Positions 22,429 through 30,661 of a stretch of DNA of 40,666 nt are shown here, piece by piece. The number at the start of each line of letters is the position of its first letter. Within the stretch, counting starts at the first letter, position 1. The notes beneath the pieces are model-generated. The model saw only the letters and a program-made list of their open reading frames with translations. It searched no databases and was not told where the DNA came from. Position numbers and translations under genes: made by a program. The stretch covers positions 1-40,666 of the forward strand of contig CANQGL010000015.1 of the NCBI GenBank assembly GCA_947623185.1, read 5' to 3'. This stretch comes from an uncultured Lachnospiraceae bacterium (GTDB lineage: Bacteria > Bacillota > Clostridia > Lachnospirales > Lachnospiraceae).

Positions 22429-25123
22429 GTTTGAGCAGAAGACGGCGGCCGAGACCGGGCGGATCCTAAACGGCGCGGACCCCGGCGGTCTTACGGATGC
22501 GGAGGCGGACATGAGGCTTCTGCGCTTCGGGCCGAACGAGCTGAAAAAGCAGAAGAGCCGTTCGTTTGCGGCGCGCGCGGCGGCGCAGTTCATGGATCCG
22601 CTGATCTATGTTCTGGCGGCCGCGGGCGTGATATCCCTGTTCCTCGGCGAATACGGCGACGCGGCGATCATCGCCGCTGTGGCGGTCTTGAACGCGGCCG
22701 TGGGACTGATCCAGGAGGGAAAGGCCATCCGGGCGCTCGACGCGTTAAAGGAAATGACGAGACTGACGGCGCTTGTCCGGCGCGGCGGGATTATCCGGGA
22801 GATCGACGCGAAAGAACTGGTCCCGGGAGACCGGGTGATCCTTACCGCCGGATGCAGCATACCTGCGGATCTCAGGCTGACCGTCGCGGAAAACCTCCGG
22901 ATCGATGAGGCGGCGCTCACCGGGGAATCGGTCCCGGCCGTAAAGGACGCGGCGTTTCTGGCGCGAAAGCCGCTCGCGGCGGCGGACTGTCTGAATCTCG
23001 CATACATGTCGACGAACGTCGTCGCGGGGCGGGGCGAGGGGATCGTCACCGCGACCGGCATGAGGACGGAGATCGGAAAGATCGCGGAGCAGATCCGCAG
23101 GGAGCCGGATGAGATCACGCCGCTCCAGAAGCGGCTCGGCGACCTCGGAGGGATCTTAAGCTTTCTCGCGGTCGGGCTCTGCGCGGCGCTGTTTTTCGTA
23201 GCCGTTTTGCAGCACAGGGACGTCGGGGAGATGCTGATCACCGCGATCTCGCTGGCGGTGGCCGCGGTCCCCGAGGGGCTTCCGGCGGTGGTGACGATCG
23301 TGCTGGCGCTCTCGGTCTCGCGCATGGCGAAGGCGAATACGGTCGTCAGAAGGCTGCCGTCCGTGGAGACGCTCGGGACGGTCAATGTGGTCTGCACCGA
23401 CAAGACCGGGACCCTGACGGAGAACCGGATGAAAGTCGGGGTATGGGAGAGTGCGGAGAGGATCCTGCACGGGGGACGGAGCGGGGCGTCCGGGGCTTCC
23501 GAACAGGGGAATCACGCCGCGGAGACCGAGCTGGCCCGCGCTTTCGCGTTCTGCAACGACGCCGCGCTTTCCGGAAACGGCGGGACCGGAGACCCGACGG
23601 AGCTGGCGCTTCTTCGGTACGCGCGCGAACATTTTCCGGGTATGGGACGTTCCGTGCGGATCGCCGAGAATCCCTTCGACTCCGGGCGGAAATGCATGAC
23701 GACGGTACATAAAATCGACGGCAGGATCGCAAGCTATACGAAGGGCGCTCCGGATGTGGTCCTGCCGCGCTGCAGCAGGATCCTTACGCGTGGGGGCGAA
23801 AGAACGCTCGAAGCGCGCGATCGGAAACGGATCTCGGATGAGATCGGGGCGCTTTCCGCGCAGGGCATGCGCGTGCTGGCCGCGGCGAAAAAAGCCGGAG
23901 ACGGGCGCGACGAGACGGATATGACGTTCCTCGGACTGGCGGCGATGACCGATCCGCCGCGACCGGAAGTCCCCGAGGCGCTGCGGCTGCTCGGAAAGGC
24001 CGGCGTGCGGACGGTGATGATCACCGGGGATGACCGGGATACGGCCTATGCGGTCGCAAAGAAGCTGGGGATCGCCGGACGCCCGTTCGAGTGCATGAGC
24101 GGCGCCAATATCGACGCGGCGGGCGACGCCGCCCTGAACGAGCTTGTCCGCTCGGTCAGCGTGTTTGCCCGCGTGACCCCGGAACACAAGGGAAAGATCG
24201 TGCGCGCCCTGAAAGCCGCGGGGAACGTCGTCGCCATGACCGGCGACGGGGTGAACGACGCGCCGTCGCTGCGGGCCGCCGACGTGGGGATCGCGATGGG
24301 AAAAGGCGGAACGGACGTGGCGCGCCAGGCCGCGGATATTGTTCTTATGGATGATAATTTTTCCACGATCGAAAAGGCGATCGAGGAGGGGCGCGGGATC
24401 TACGAGAATATCCGGAAATCCGTGATCTTTTTGCTCTCCTCGAATTTCGGAGAGATCATGACGATGTTCGCGGCGATCGTGTGCGCGCTCCCCTCCCCCT
24501 TGAAGGCGGCCCACATCCTCTGGATCAACCTCATCACGGATTCGCTCCCGGCGCTGGCCCTGGGGACCGACCGAAACGACGGCGGGGAGCTGATGGCCGG
24601 CCCGCCGCGCAGGGCGGACGAGAGCCTGTTCGCCCGGGGCGGTCTGACCTGCACGGTCTTTTACGGGATCCTGATCGCCGCGGTCAGCCTCGCCGCGTTC
24701 CTGCGCGTGCCGGTCGGCCTGCTGGCGGCCTCGAAGACCGCGGCCACGCTGTCCGATATCGCCGCGGTGCTCGGAAACGGGGACATCCTTGCGCGCTGCC
24801 AGACCTACGCGTTTACGGTGCTCGGACTTTCGCAGCTTTTTCACGCGGTCGGCATGCGCGACGTAAACCGGTCCGTCTTTCGGATGGACCATCTGGAGAA
24901 TATCCTGATGATCGCGGCGCTTGCGGCGGGATTTTCCCTGCAGCTCGCGGTGACGGAGATCCCGGCGCTCGTCTCCGTTTTCGGGACCGTGCGGCTTTCG
25001 GCGGGCGAGTGGGCGGAGCTTTTGTTCCTCTCGGCTGCGCCGCTGGCGGCGCATGAATTGCTCCTGGTCTTAAACAAGTTTCAGAAGCGCGAGGATGATG
25101 AGGAGAACGCTGCCCGAATGTGA
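22427..25123 (+). CDS. Calcium-type P-type ATPase (P2A)
   Basis: 898 residues. An N-terminal cation-ATPase domain (GLTDAEADMRLLRFGPNELK) precedes the actuator motif LTGES, the PEGLPAVVT membrane motif of Ca2+ pumps, phosphorylation Asp325 in DKTGTLTENRMKV, the nucleotide-binding domain (KGAPDVVLPRC), the hinge TGDGVNDAPSLRAADVGIAMG (given in part as GDGVNDAP), and the C-terminal spans with WINLITDSLPALALG. It should pump Ca2+ (or Mn2+) out of the cell. The TTG start is supported by the N-terminal domain, which needs the first 27 residues, and by GGGAGGGG seven bases upstream. The 3' end overlaps the convergent gene by 54 bases. Confidence 0.93.
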   Translation: MFEQKTAAETGRILNGADPGGLTDAEADMRLLRFGPNELKKQKSRSFAARAAAQFMDPLIYVLAAAGVISLFLGEYGDAAIIAAVAVLNAAVGLIQEGKAIRALDALKEMTRLTALVRRGGIIREIDAKELVPGDRVILTAGCSIPADLRLTVAENLRIDEAALTGESVPAVKDAAFLARKPLAAADCLNLAYMSTNVVAGRGEGIVTATGMRTEIGKIAEQIRREPDEITPLQKRLGDLGGILSFLAVGLCAALFFVAVLQHRDVGEMLITAISLAVAAVPEGLPAVVTIVLALSVSRMAKANTVVRRLPSVETLGTVNVVCTDKTGTLTENRMKVGVWESAERILHGGRSGASGASEQGNHAAETELARAFAFCNDAALSGNGGTGDPTELALLRYAREHFPGMGRSVRIAENPFDSGRKCMTTVHKIDGRIASYTKGAPDVVLPRCSRILTRGGERTLEARDRKRISDEIGALSAQGMRVLAAAKKAGDGRDETDMTFLGLAAMTDPPRPEVPEALRLLGKAGVRTVMITGDDRDTAYAVAKKLGIAGRPFECMSGANIDAAGDAALNELVRSVSVFARVTPEHKGKIVRALKAAGNVVAMTGDGVNDAPSLRAADVGIAMGKGGTDVARQAADIVLMDDNFSTIEKAIEEGRGIYENIRKSVIFLLSSNFGEIMTMFAAIVCALPSPLKAAHILWINLITDSLPALALGTDRNDGGELMAGPPRRADESLFARGGLTCTVFYGILIAAVSLAAFLRVPVGLLAASKTAATLSDIAAVLGNGDILARCQTYAFTVLGLSQLFHAVGMRDVNRSVFRMDHLENILMIAALAAGFSLQLAVTEIPALVSVFGTVRLSAGEWAELLFLSAAPLAAHELLLVLNKFQKREDDEENAARM

Positions 25124-25639
25124 AAACAGGAACCCCCGGGAGGACGCGGCGCGGTTTCCCAGACGGCTTCCGAGCAGGAGAGAGGAAAGGCCCACGGCAA
25201 AGGACAGAAATATGATCAGCACGGTCTCCGAAAGGACCGTCAGGTCGCCGGTATCCAGTCCCGCGCCGAGCCCTGCGGCTGCGTTATCCAGAGAGAGCGC
25301 GATCCCCAGAACGAACGCCTCGGAGGGCGAGAGGATCTCCGGCTCCCTTACGTTTGCCCGGCGCGTGATCTCCGCGGCCGGTTTCGAGCGGAATCCCGCC
25401 AGACCGAGCGCAAACAGGATCATACCGCCCAGAAGGGAGGCGGTCCGGCCCGCGAGGAACGGTTTGAGCAGTCCCCCGGCCAGGGACGAGACGGCGAGAG
25501 ATCCCGTCGAAAGAAGCGTTATGATGAGCGCGGAAACGGGAGGGATCCGGACCCGGTCGGACCCGCAGGCAAAACCGGCCGCGAAAGCGTCCGCACAGAC
25601 GGCGGCGGTCAGAAAAAGGCATGAAATAAACCCGGTCAT
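25070..25639 (-). CDS. YtaF/MntP-like membrane protein
   Basis: 189 residues with about six hydrophobic helices and two copies of the half-repeat signature: CADAFAAGFACG near the start and LSLDNAAAGLGAG in the middle, the acidic residues lying in membrane helices. MntP exports Mn2+; the close relative YtaF is sporulation-associated in Bacillus. It is convergent with the P-ATPase gene and overlaps its last 54 bases. The ribosome binding site before ATG 25639 is weak. Confidence 0.83.
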   Translation of the reverse strand: MTGFISCLFLTAAVCADAFAAGFACGSDRVRIPPVSALIITLLSTGSLAVSSLAGGLLKPFLAGRTASLLGGMILFALGLAGFRSKPAAEITRRANVREPEILSPSEAFVLGIALSLDNAAAGLGAGLDTGDLTVLSETVLIIFLSFAVGLSSLLLGSRLGNRAASSRGFLFSHSGSVLLIILALLKLV

Positions 25640-25780
25640 AACTCAGTCAGAAGTTCCGAATCGGTAAGGAGTGTTATTTTATAGTATTGCCGCAAAAAAT
25701 TTATGTGACAGGTATTCCAATTCCGGGAAAAAATTGATAAAATGTGACTGTATCGGACAACATCCAACAGGAGGGAACAT

Positions 25781-26242
25781 ATGAAAAAACTTTTAGCGGA
25801 ATTTAAGGAATTTGCGATCCAGGGCAATATGATCGACATGGCAGTCGGCATCATCATCGGCGGCGCGTTCAAGGACCTTGTGAACTCCCTTGTAAGCGAT
25901 CTCATCATGCCGCTCGTCGGAGTGGTAGTCGGAAACATGGATTTCAGCAACCTGTTCATCGCGCTTGACGGCGGGAGCTACGCGACGCTCGCGGCGGCGC
26001 AGGAGGCCGGCGCGGCGACGTTCAACTACGGTCTGTTTATCACGGAGGTCATCAACTTCCTGATCATGGCGTTCGTGATCTTTATGGTCGTGAGAGAGCT
26101 GAACGCGGTCCGCAAAGCGCTGGCTCCGAAGGAAGAACCCGCTCCGGCGGAACCGACCGAGAAGGAGTGCCCGTACTGCAAGACCAAGATCGATATCCAC
26201 GCGACGCGCTGCCCGCACTGCACATCGCAGCTTCCCGAATAA
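25781..26242 (+). CDS. mscL: Large-conductance mechanosensitive channel with zinc-ribbon tail
   Basis: 153 residues. The MscL core is clear: an N-terminal helix ([20 protein letters not shown]), TM1 with [21 protein letters not shown], a periplasmic loop, and TM2 ([19 protein letters not shown]). After the cytoplasmic helix the protein ends in a zinc ribbon, [18 protein letters not shown], absent from E. coli MscL. The ATG follows AGGAGGG. It protects the cell from osmotic downshock; the ribbon may bind metal or stabilise the cytoplasmic bundle. It shares an operon with truA, 12 bases downstream. Confidence 0.95.
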   Translation: MKKLLAEFKEFAIQGNMIDMAVGIIIGGAFKDLVNSLVSDLIMPLVGVVVGNMDFSNLFIALDGGSYATLAAAQEAGAATFNYGLFITEVINFLIMAFVIFMVVRELNAVRKALAPKEEPAPAEPTEKECPYCKTKIDIHATRCPHCTSQLPE

Positions 26243-26254
26243 GCGGGCCGGTTT

Positions 26255-27001
26255 ATGAAAAAGAACATACTGCTGGTCATGGAATACGACGGGACGCGGT
26301 ATGACGGATGGCAGAAACAGGGGAACACCGGCAATACGATCCAGGAGAAGCTGGAATCGGCGCTCTCGCGGTGGGCCGGGGAACCGGTCGAGGTCTCCGG
26401 CTCCGGGAGAACGGACGCCGGCGTCCACGCCAGGGGTCAGACCGCGAACTTCCGCATGGACGATGCGGTGTTCGGGACGGCGGACGCGGTTGTCTCCTAC
26501 CTGAACCGCTACCTGCCCGAGGACATCCGTGTGCTTTCCGCGCGCGAAGTCCCGGAACGGTTCCACAGCCGGCTGTCGGCGGTCTCGAAGACCTATGCGT
26601 ATTATGTCGAGACCGCGGATAAAAAAGCGGTGTTCGAACGGAAATACGTTTACGGGCTGGGAAGAAAGCCGGATATCGACGCCATGCGGCGCGCGGCGAA
26701 ATCTCTGACCGGAGAACATGATTTCAGGAGCTTCTGCGCGAACCGGCGGATGAAAAAGAGTACGGTCCGGGACCTGGAGTCGGTCGAGATCCGGGAGGAA
26801 GGCACGAAGATCGTATTTCTGTATAGGGGAAACGGCTTTTTATATCATATGGTGCGGATCCTGACGGGGACGCTGCTCGAGGTCGGTCTGGGCGAGCGGG
26901 ACCCGCAGGATATGGAGGCGATCCTTGCGGCGAAAGACCGCAGCGCCGCCGGTACGACCGTCCCGCCAGAGGGGTTGTTTCTGGTCGGGGTGGATTACTG
27001 A
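26255..27001 (+). CDS. truA: tRNA pseudouridine(38-40) synthase
   Basis: 248 residues, full length. MEYDGTRYDGWQKQ, the catalytic aspartate in GSGRTDAGVHARGQ, FHSRLSAVSKTYAYY, GEHDFRSFCANR and the C-terminal FLYHMVRILTGTLLEVGLG are all present. It modifies uridines 38-40 in tRNA anticodon arms. It closely follows mscL. Confidence 0.96.
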   Translation: MKKNILLVMEYDGTRYDGWQKQGNTGNTIQEKLESALSRWAGEPVEVSGSGRTDAGVHARGQTANFRMDDAVFGTADAVVSYLNRYLPEDIRVLSAREVPERFHSRLSAVSKTYAYYVETADKKAVFERKYVYGLGRKPDIDAMRRAAKSLTGEHDFRSFCANRRMKKSTVRDLESVEIREEGTKIVFLYRGNGFLYHMVRILTGTLLEVGLGERDPQDMEAILAAKDRSAAGTTVPPEGLFLVGVDY

Positions 27002-27022
27002 TGAAACAGGAAGATTCTGGAT

Positions 27023-28204
27023 ATGGAAAAGCAGAGTGAGGGAGCGGAGACGGCAGAACTTAAGGCAAAGCTCTCGGAAGCAATGAAAAGGGTGGAAAAA
27101 GCGCCCAGGCCCGAAACGGGGGAGATGGTCTCCGAGCTTGAGCGGATGCTGGAGAAGATCGTTCCTGCGTCGCGGGACGGAGAGAAAACGGAGAACGAAA
27201 ACGCCGCGACGGAGGAAGTGAGCGCCGCAGCGGAGGAAGAGGACTCCGAAACGGAGAACGAGAGCGCCGCATCAGGGAAGGAGAGCGCCCGGGCGAAGGA
27301 AGAAAGCATCCAGGCGGAGATGCAGCCGGATTTTTCCGCGGCAAAGGATCTTAAGGCCGCGGTGGCGGAATCGATCGCGGCGGCGGAAAAACCGGTCGAA
27401 AAAGCCGAAAAACCGGTCGAAAAGGCCGAAAAAGCCGAAAACGGCGATTCGGTCGGGGATGATGCCGAAGTTCCGAAGGAGAGCCGCCGCAGACATGAAG
27501 CCGGCGTCGGGGAGGACGGAGAATTCTCCACCAAGGCATTGAAAACATGGATCATATGTGCCGCCGTCGCGGTCATCATCTGCATGGCGGCCGTGGGCGT
27601 CGCGGCATCGATGGCGCGTTCGCGCGACAGCCGGGCGGCGGCGGTGCTGGACGTGGATTCGGCCGTCAGCATGCAGTTCCTCTTAAACAGAAAAGGAACG
27701 GTCATCGGATTTGGCGAAGGCGGGGAAGCGGCTTCCGAACCGGAAGGCGACGATGCGGAAAGCGTAAACGAATACAGCGGAGCCTCCCTCGAGAAGGCGA
27801 TCGCGATGATATTCGATACGCTTGAGAAGGAGGACCGGCTGACCGGCGACGATGCGGTCCTGATCGGCGTGCGCGCGGCCGAGAACGGGATGCCCGTCGA
27901 CCTGCAGAAGCTCGCCGATGAGGCGGCGCTCCACGCGAAGACGGAGCTGCGCGCGAGAAAAGCCGGGGCGGCCGCATACGTCAGTACGGTCGAAAAGGAT
28001 GAGGAACTGGAGGCGGACGCCGAAGAGCACGGGATCTCGCTGGTAAAGGCCGCGTTCGTCCGGAGCCTGATCGACAAGAACGTGCGGCTGAAGCTCAGAG
28101 ACGAGAAACGGCTGTCGGATCTTTCGGCCGGGGAACTGTCCGGCGAGCTGGAAAGAAAAAAATACGAAACTACGTTTGAGGTCATCCCGCCGCAGATTTA
28201 CTGA
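27023..28204 (+). CDS. RsgI-like single-pass membrane protein
   Basis: 393 residues. A long acidic N-terminal region (1-170) rich in Glu/Ala includes the short repeat EKPVEKAEKPVEKAEKAE (about 122-139). It is followed by one membrane span (about 174-196: TWIICAAVAVIICMAAVGV) and an outside domain beginning VLDVDSAVSMQFLLNRKGTV with GASLEKAIAMIFDTLEKED and DAVLIGVRA. That outside domain resembles the central domain of anti-sigma-I factors (RsgI), where a DINPS-type motif opens it. No SigI gene is adjacent, and the N-terminus does not show the short RsgI_N domain, so an anti-sigma role is uncertain. It follows truA by 21 bases. Confidence 0.6.
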   Translation: MEKQSEGAETAELKAKLSEAMKRVEKAPRPETGEMVSELERMLEKIVPASRDGEKTENENAATEEVSAAAEEEDSETENESAASGKESARAKEESIQAEMQPDFSAAKDLKAAVAESIAAAEKPVEKAEKPVEKAEKAENGDSVGDDAEVPKESRRRHEAGVGEDGEFSTKALKTWIICAAVAVIICMAAVGVAASMARSRDSRAAAVLDVDSAVSMQFLLNRKGTVIGFGEGGEAASEPEGDDAESVNEYSGASLEKAIAMIFDTLEKEDRLTGDDAVLIGVRAAENGMPVDLQKLADEAALHAKTELRARKAGAAAYVSTVEKDEELEADAEEHGISLVKAAFVRSLIDKNVRLKLRDEKRLSDLSAGELSGELERKKYETTFEVIPPQIY

Positions 28205-28250
28205 TCCGGACAGACCGAAAACGGGGCGCAGCGAAAAATAAAAAAACCTC

Positions 28251-28279
28251 TTGACGAATCAGAGATGTTAGGCTATAAT
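28251..28279 (+). promoter_or_regulatory. Promoter of tRNA-Gln
   Basis: TTGACG (28251-28256), 17-base spacer, TATAAT (28274-28279), 17 bases before the mature tRNA start. Confidence 0.88.
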
Positions 28280-28296
28280 ACAACATGTCATTGCGA

Positions 28297-28369
28297 TGGG
28301 CTATCGCCAAATGGTAAGGCAACGGACTCTGACTCCGTCATTTTCAAGGTTCGAATCCTTGTAGCCCAG
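28297..28369 (+). tRNA. tRNA-Gln (CTG)
   Basis: Acceptor TGGGCTA (28297-28303) pairs with TAGCCCA (28362-28368), discriminator G28369. The anticodon loop CTCTGAC gives CTG. T-loop TTCGAAT. No CCA encoded. The U1-A72 pair is typical of tRNA-Gln. Confidence 0.95.
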
Positions 28370-28377
28370 CGAACGGG

Positions 28378-28407
28378 CCCCGGAAGAGCAGTCTTCCGGG
28401 GTTTTCT
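28378..28407 (+). terminator. Hairpin terminator between tRNA-Gln and the TraX-like gene
   Basis: A perfect 10-bp stem CCCCGGAAGA (28378-28387) / TCTTCCGGGG (28392-28401) with a GCAG loop and only TTTTCT after it. The T tract is weak, so partial read-through into the gene starting at 28439 is plausible. Confidence 0.75.
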
Positions 28408-28438
28408 GATATACGGGACATACGGAGGAGGAAAGGTT

Positions 28439-29212
28439 ATGGAGGGAAACGCCGAAAACGGGATCCGGTTCCTGAACCGGGACATGATCAAGGGGATCGC
28501 CATGGTCATGATGGTCCTCAATCATTTTTCCTATCTGTTCCTCTATGCCGGCGACTATCCGGATACATGGCCGGCGTTCGCGCTCACCTATCTTGGCTGC
28601 TTTACCGCTCCCGTGATGATCTTTTTCCTGGTCGAGGGCTATTCGTATACCCGCTCCAGGCGGAAGTATCTGGGCCGTATGCTTTTTGCCGGAGCGATCT
28701 CCCAGATCCCGTTCGCCCTGCTCTGCACCCGCGGGGAGTCTGTCTTTTATCCGGGATTCAACATGATGTTCACGCTCAGCCTGTGCTTCTGTGTGGTCTG
28801 GGTCGCGGACCGTGTGAAAAATCAGCCCATGAAAGTTATCCTGATCCTCCTTCTGGGCTGCCTGATGTTACAGTGCGACTGGCATATTCTGGCGGCCTCC
28901 TTTGTGCTTCTGTTCATCTGGGCGGGGCGCGACAGAAAAAAGCAGGCTGCTGCTTTTGCCGCTGCCGCGCTTATCATGACCGCAGCCGACATGATGTTTT
29001 CCGAGAGCTGGCTTCTGGCGGCAACGCCTGCCGCTTTTTGCGCCTGCCTTCTGCTCGATCTGAGCGGGATCGGGCTTGCCGCGGTCTGCATCCTGTTCTT
29101 TTATAGCGGGAGAAAAAGCCAGAGGGGCGGACGTTTCCTCCAGTGGTTTTTCTACCTTTTCTATCCGCTGCATCTTCTCGTGCTGACGGCGGCTTATCTG
29201 GCGTGGTCTTAA
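28439..29212 (+). CDS. TraX-family membrane protein
   Basis: 257 residues with about eight hydrophobic spans. The N-terminal FLNRDMIKGIAMVMMVLNHF matches the opening of the TraX family, with the conserved histidine in the first helix. TraX acetylates F-pilin, but chromosomal Firmicute members are stand-alone and probably acylate a surface molecule. ATG 28439 is preferred over the longer frame that runs back through the tRNA; GGAGGAGGAAAGG lies just upstream. The only visible promoter is that of tRNA-Gln, across a leaky terminator. Confidence 0.82.
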   Translation: MEGNAENGIRFLNRDMIKGIAMVMMVLNHFSYLFLYAGDYPDTWPAFALTYLGCFTAPVMIFFLVEGYSYTRSRRKYLGRMLFAGAISQIPFALLCTRGESVFYPGFNMMFTLSLCFCVVWVADRVKNQPMKVILILLLGCLMLQCDWHILAASFVLLFIWAGRDRKKQAAAFAAAALIMTAADMMFSESWLLAATPAAFCACLLLDLSGIGLAAVCILFFYSGRKSQRGGRFLQWFFYLFYPLHLLVLTAAYLAWS

Positions 29213-29248
29213 GGGGGATCCGTACCTGCTTCGGGCGGGATTCTTCCG

Positions 29249-29277
29249 TTGACTTCCACGCGGAATCGTGTTATGAT
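29249..29277 (+). promoter_or_regulatory. Promoter of the aminotransferase gene
   Basis: TTGACT (29249-29254), 17-base spacer, TATGAT (29272-29277). The leader of about 130 bases contains a GC-rich inverted segment (29302-29330) that I cannot assign to a known riboswitch class. Confidence 0.7.
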
Positions 29278-29415
29278 AAACTTGTATGGCAGTTTGCGCC
29301 GCACCCCGGTCCCGGGGGAGAGATCTCCGCATGAAACAATGAACGTCCGGCGTTTGAAAAGGGCGCCTGAAAGAGAAAGATATAATAAATTAAATGCAAG
29401 AGGAGGTTACCAACT

Positions 29416-30576
29416 ATGAAATGGGTCAACGACAAAGCGAAGACACTGAAACAGGGAGCGATCCGTGCAATGTTCGACCGCGCGAATACCATGACCGGCG
29501 TTATCAGCATGGGTATCGGCGAACCCGACATGGACACGCCTTCGCTGGTATGCGAAGCGGGAAAAGAAGGTCTTGACAAGGGCTACACCCACTATACGCC
29601 CAACGCAGGCACGATGCTGCTCCGCAAAGCGGTCGCCGAGAAATCGAGCGTTAAGGATCTCCACTATGATCCCGCCACCGAGATCATTATCACAAACGGA
29701 GGAATGGGCGCTCTGTCCCTGCTGTTCCTTGTTATCCTGCAGGATGGCGACGAAGTCCTGATCCAGGACCCGCAATGGCTGAACTATGTGGCGCAGGTGC
29801 GCTACTGCGACGGCACCGCGGTCCGCGTTCCGACCGACTCCGAGCATAATTTCATCATGCAGCCCGAGGTGATCGAGTCCCTGATCACACCGAAGACGAA
29901 GGCTCTGATGATCAACTCCCCGAACAACCCCACCGGCAGCGTGATGCCGCTTGAGACCATGAAGAAGATCGCCGAAGTCGCGATCAAACACGACCTGCTG
30001 GTTATTTCGGATGAGGTTTACAATACGCTCGTTTACGGCGACGAGAAGTGCGTCACCATCGCCTCCCTGCCCGGAATGAAGGAGCGCACGATGGTCGTCA
30101 ACAGCTTTTCCAAGTCCTACGCGATGACCGGATGGCGCGTCGGCTATGTCGCCGGACCGGCCCACATCATCGACCGTATGACGAAATGCCAGGAGAACTT
30201 CAACGCCTGCACGAACGCTTCCGCACAGTATGCGGCCGCGATGGCGCTGGATCATCCGGAGGTCTGCGAGGAGCTCAGACAGATCTTCTCCCGCCGCCGC
30301 GACATCATCCTGGAGGAACTGGGAAAGATCGACGGTATCAAGTGCAACGATCCGACCGGCGCGTTCTATGTATTCGCGGACATCACCGCTTTCGGCCTGA
30401 GCAGCGCGGATTTCTGCAACCGTCTGCTTGAGGAGCAGAAGGTCGTGTGTATCCCCGGCAGCGCGTTCGGCGATTGCGGCGAGGGCTTTATCCGCATCAG
30501 CTACACCTGCGGCGAGGACGACCTGCGCGAGGCGGCGGGCCGGATCGCGAAGTTCTGCGAGGGACTGCGCGGATAA
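29416..30576 (+). CDS. Class I/II PLP-dependent aminotransferase
   Basis: 386 residues. Marks of the aspartate/aromatic aminotransferase fold are GIGEPDMDTP, YTPNAGTMLLRKA, NSPNNPTGSVM, ISDEVYNTLVY, the PLP lysine in NSFSKSYAMTGWRVGY and the C-terminal arginine in GFIRISYTCGEDD. It moves amino groups between an amino acid and a 2-oxoacid in the cytosol; exact substrate cannot be told. AGAGGAGG precedes the ATG. A hairpin separates it from the next gene. Confidence 0.92.
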   Translation: MKWVNDKAKTLKQGAIRAMFDRANTMTGVISMGIGEPDMDTPSLVCEAGKEGLDKGYTHYTPNAGTMLLRKAVAEKSSVKDLHYDPATEIIITNGGMGALSLLFLVILQDGDEVLIQDPQWLNYVAQVRYCDGTAVRVPTDSEHNFIMQPEVIESLITPKTKALMINSPNNPTGSVMPLETMKKIAEVAIKHDLLVISDEVYNTLVYGDEKCVTIASLPGMKERTMVVNSFSKSYAMTGWRVGYVAGPAHIIDRMTKCQENFNACTNASAQYAAAMALDHPEVCEELRQIFSRRRDIILEELGKIDGIKCNDPTGAFYVFADITAFGLSSADFCNRLLEEQKVVCIPGSAFGDCGEGFIRISYTCGEDDLREAAGRIAKFCEGLRG

Positions 30577-30603
30577 CATACGGACTGAACAAAGAGATTC
30601 CGA

Positions 30604-30633
30604 TTGCCCGGATCTGTGCGCGGATCCGGGCAA
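30604..30633 (+). other. Perfect 11-bp intercistronic hairpin
   Basis: TTGCCCGGATC (30604-30614) pairs with GATCCGGGCAA (30623-30633) around an 8-base loop. No T run follows, so it is more likely an RNA-stability or attenuating element than a terminator. Confidence 0.6.
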
Positions 30634-30661
30634 TATACGACATGAAACGGGGTTTTTGACG

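Noticed and set aside
27386..27440. CRISPR-like or regulatory repeat in the RsgI-like gene
   Set aside because: The short repeat is in frame and encodes the EKPVEKA protein repeat; no spacers or array. No CRISPR array was seen anywhere in the window.
28265..28438. Upstream extension of the TraX-like gene through tRNA-Gln
   Set aside because: The extension is translated from the tRNA and its terminator; ATG 28439 has a strong RBS.
29302..29330. Riboswitch in the aminotransferase leader
   Set aside because: Only one GC-rich inverted segment is visible, with no recognisable conserved core and no downstream terminator.
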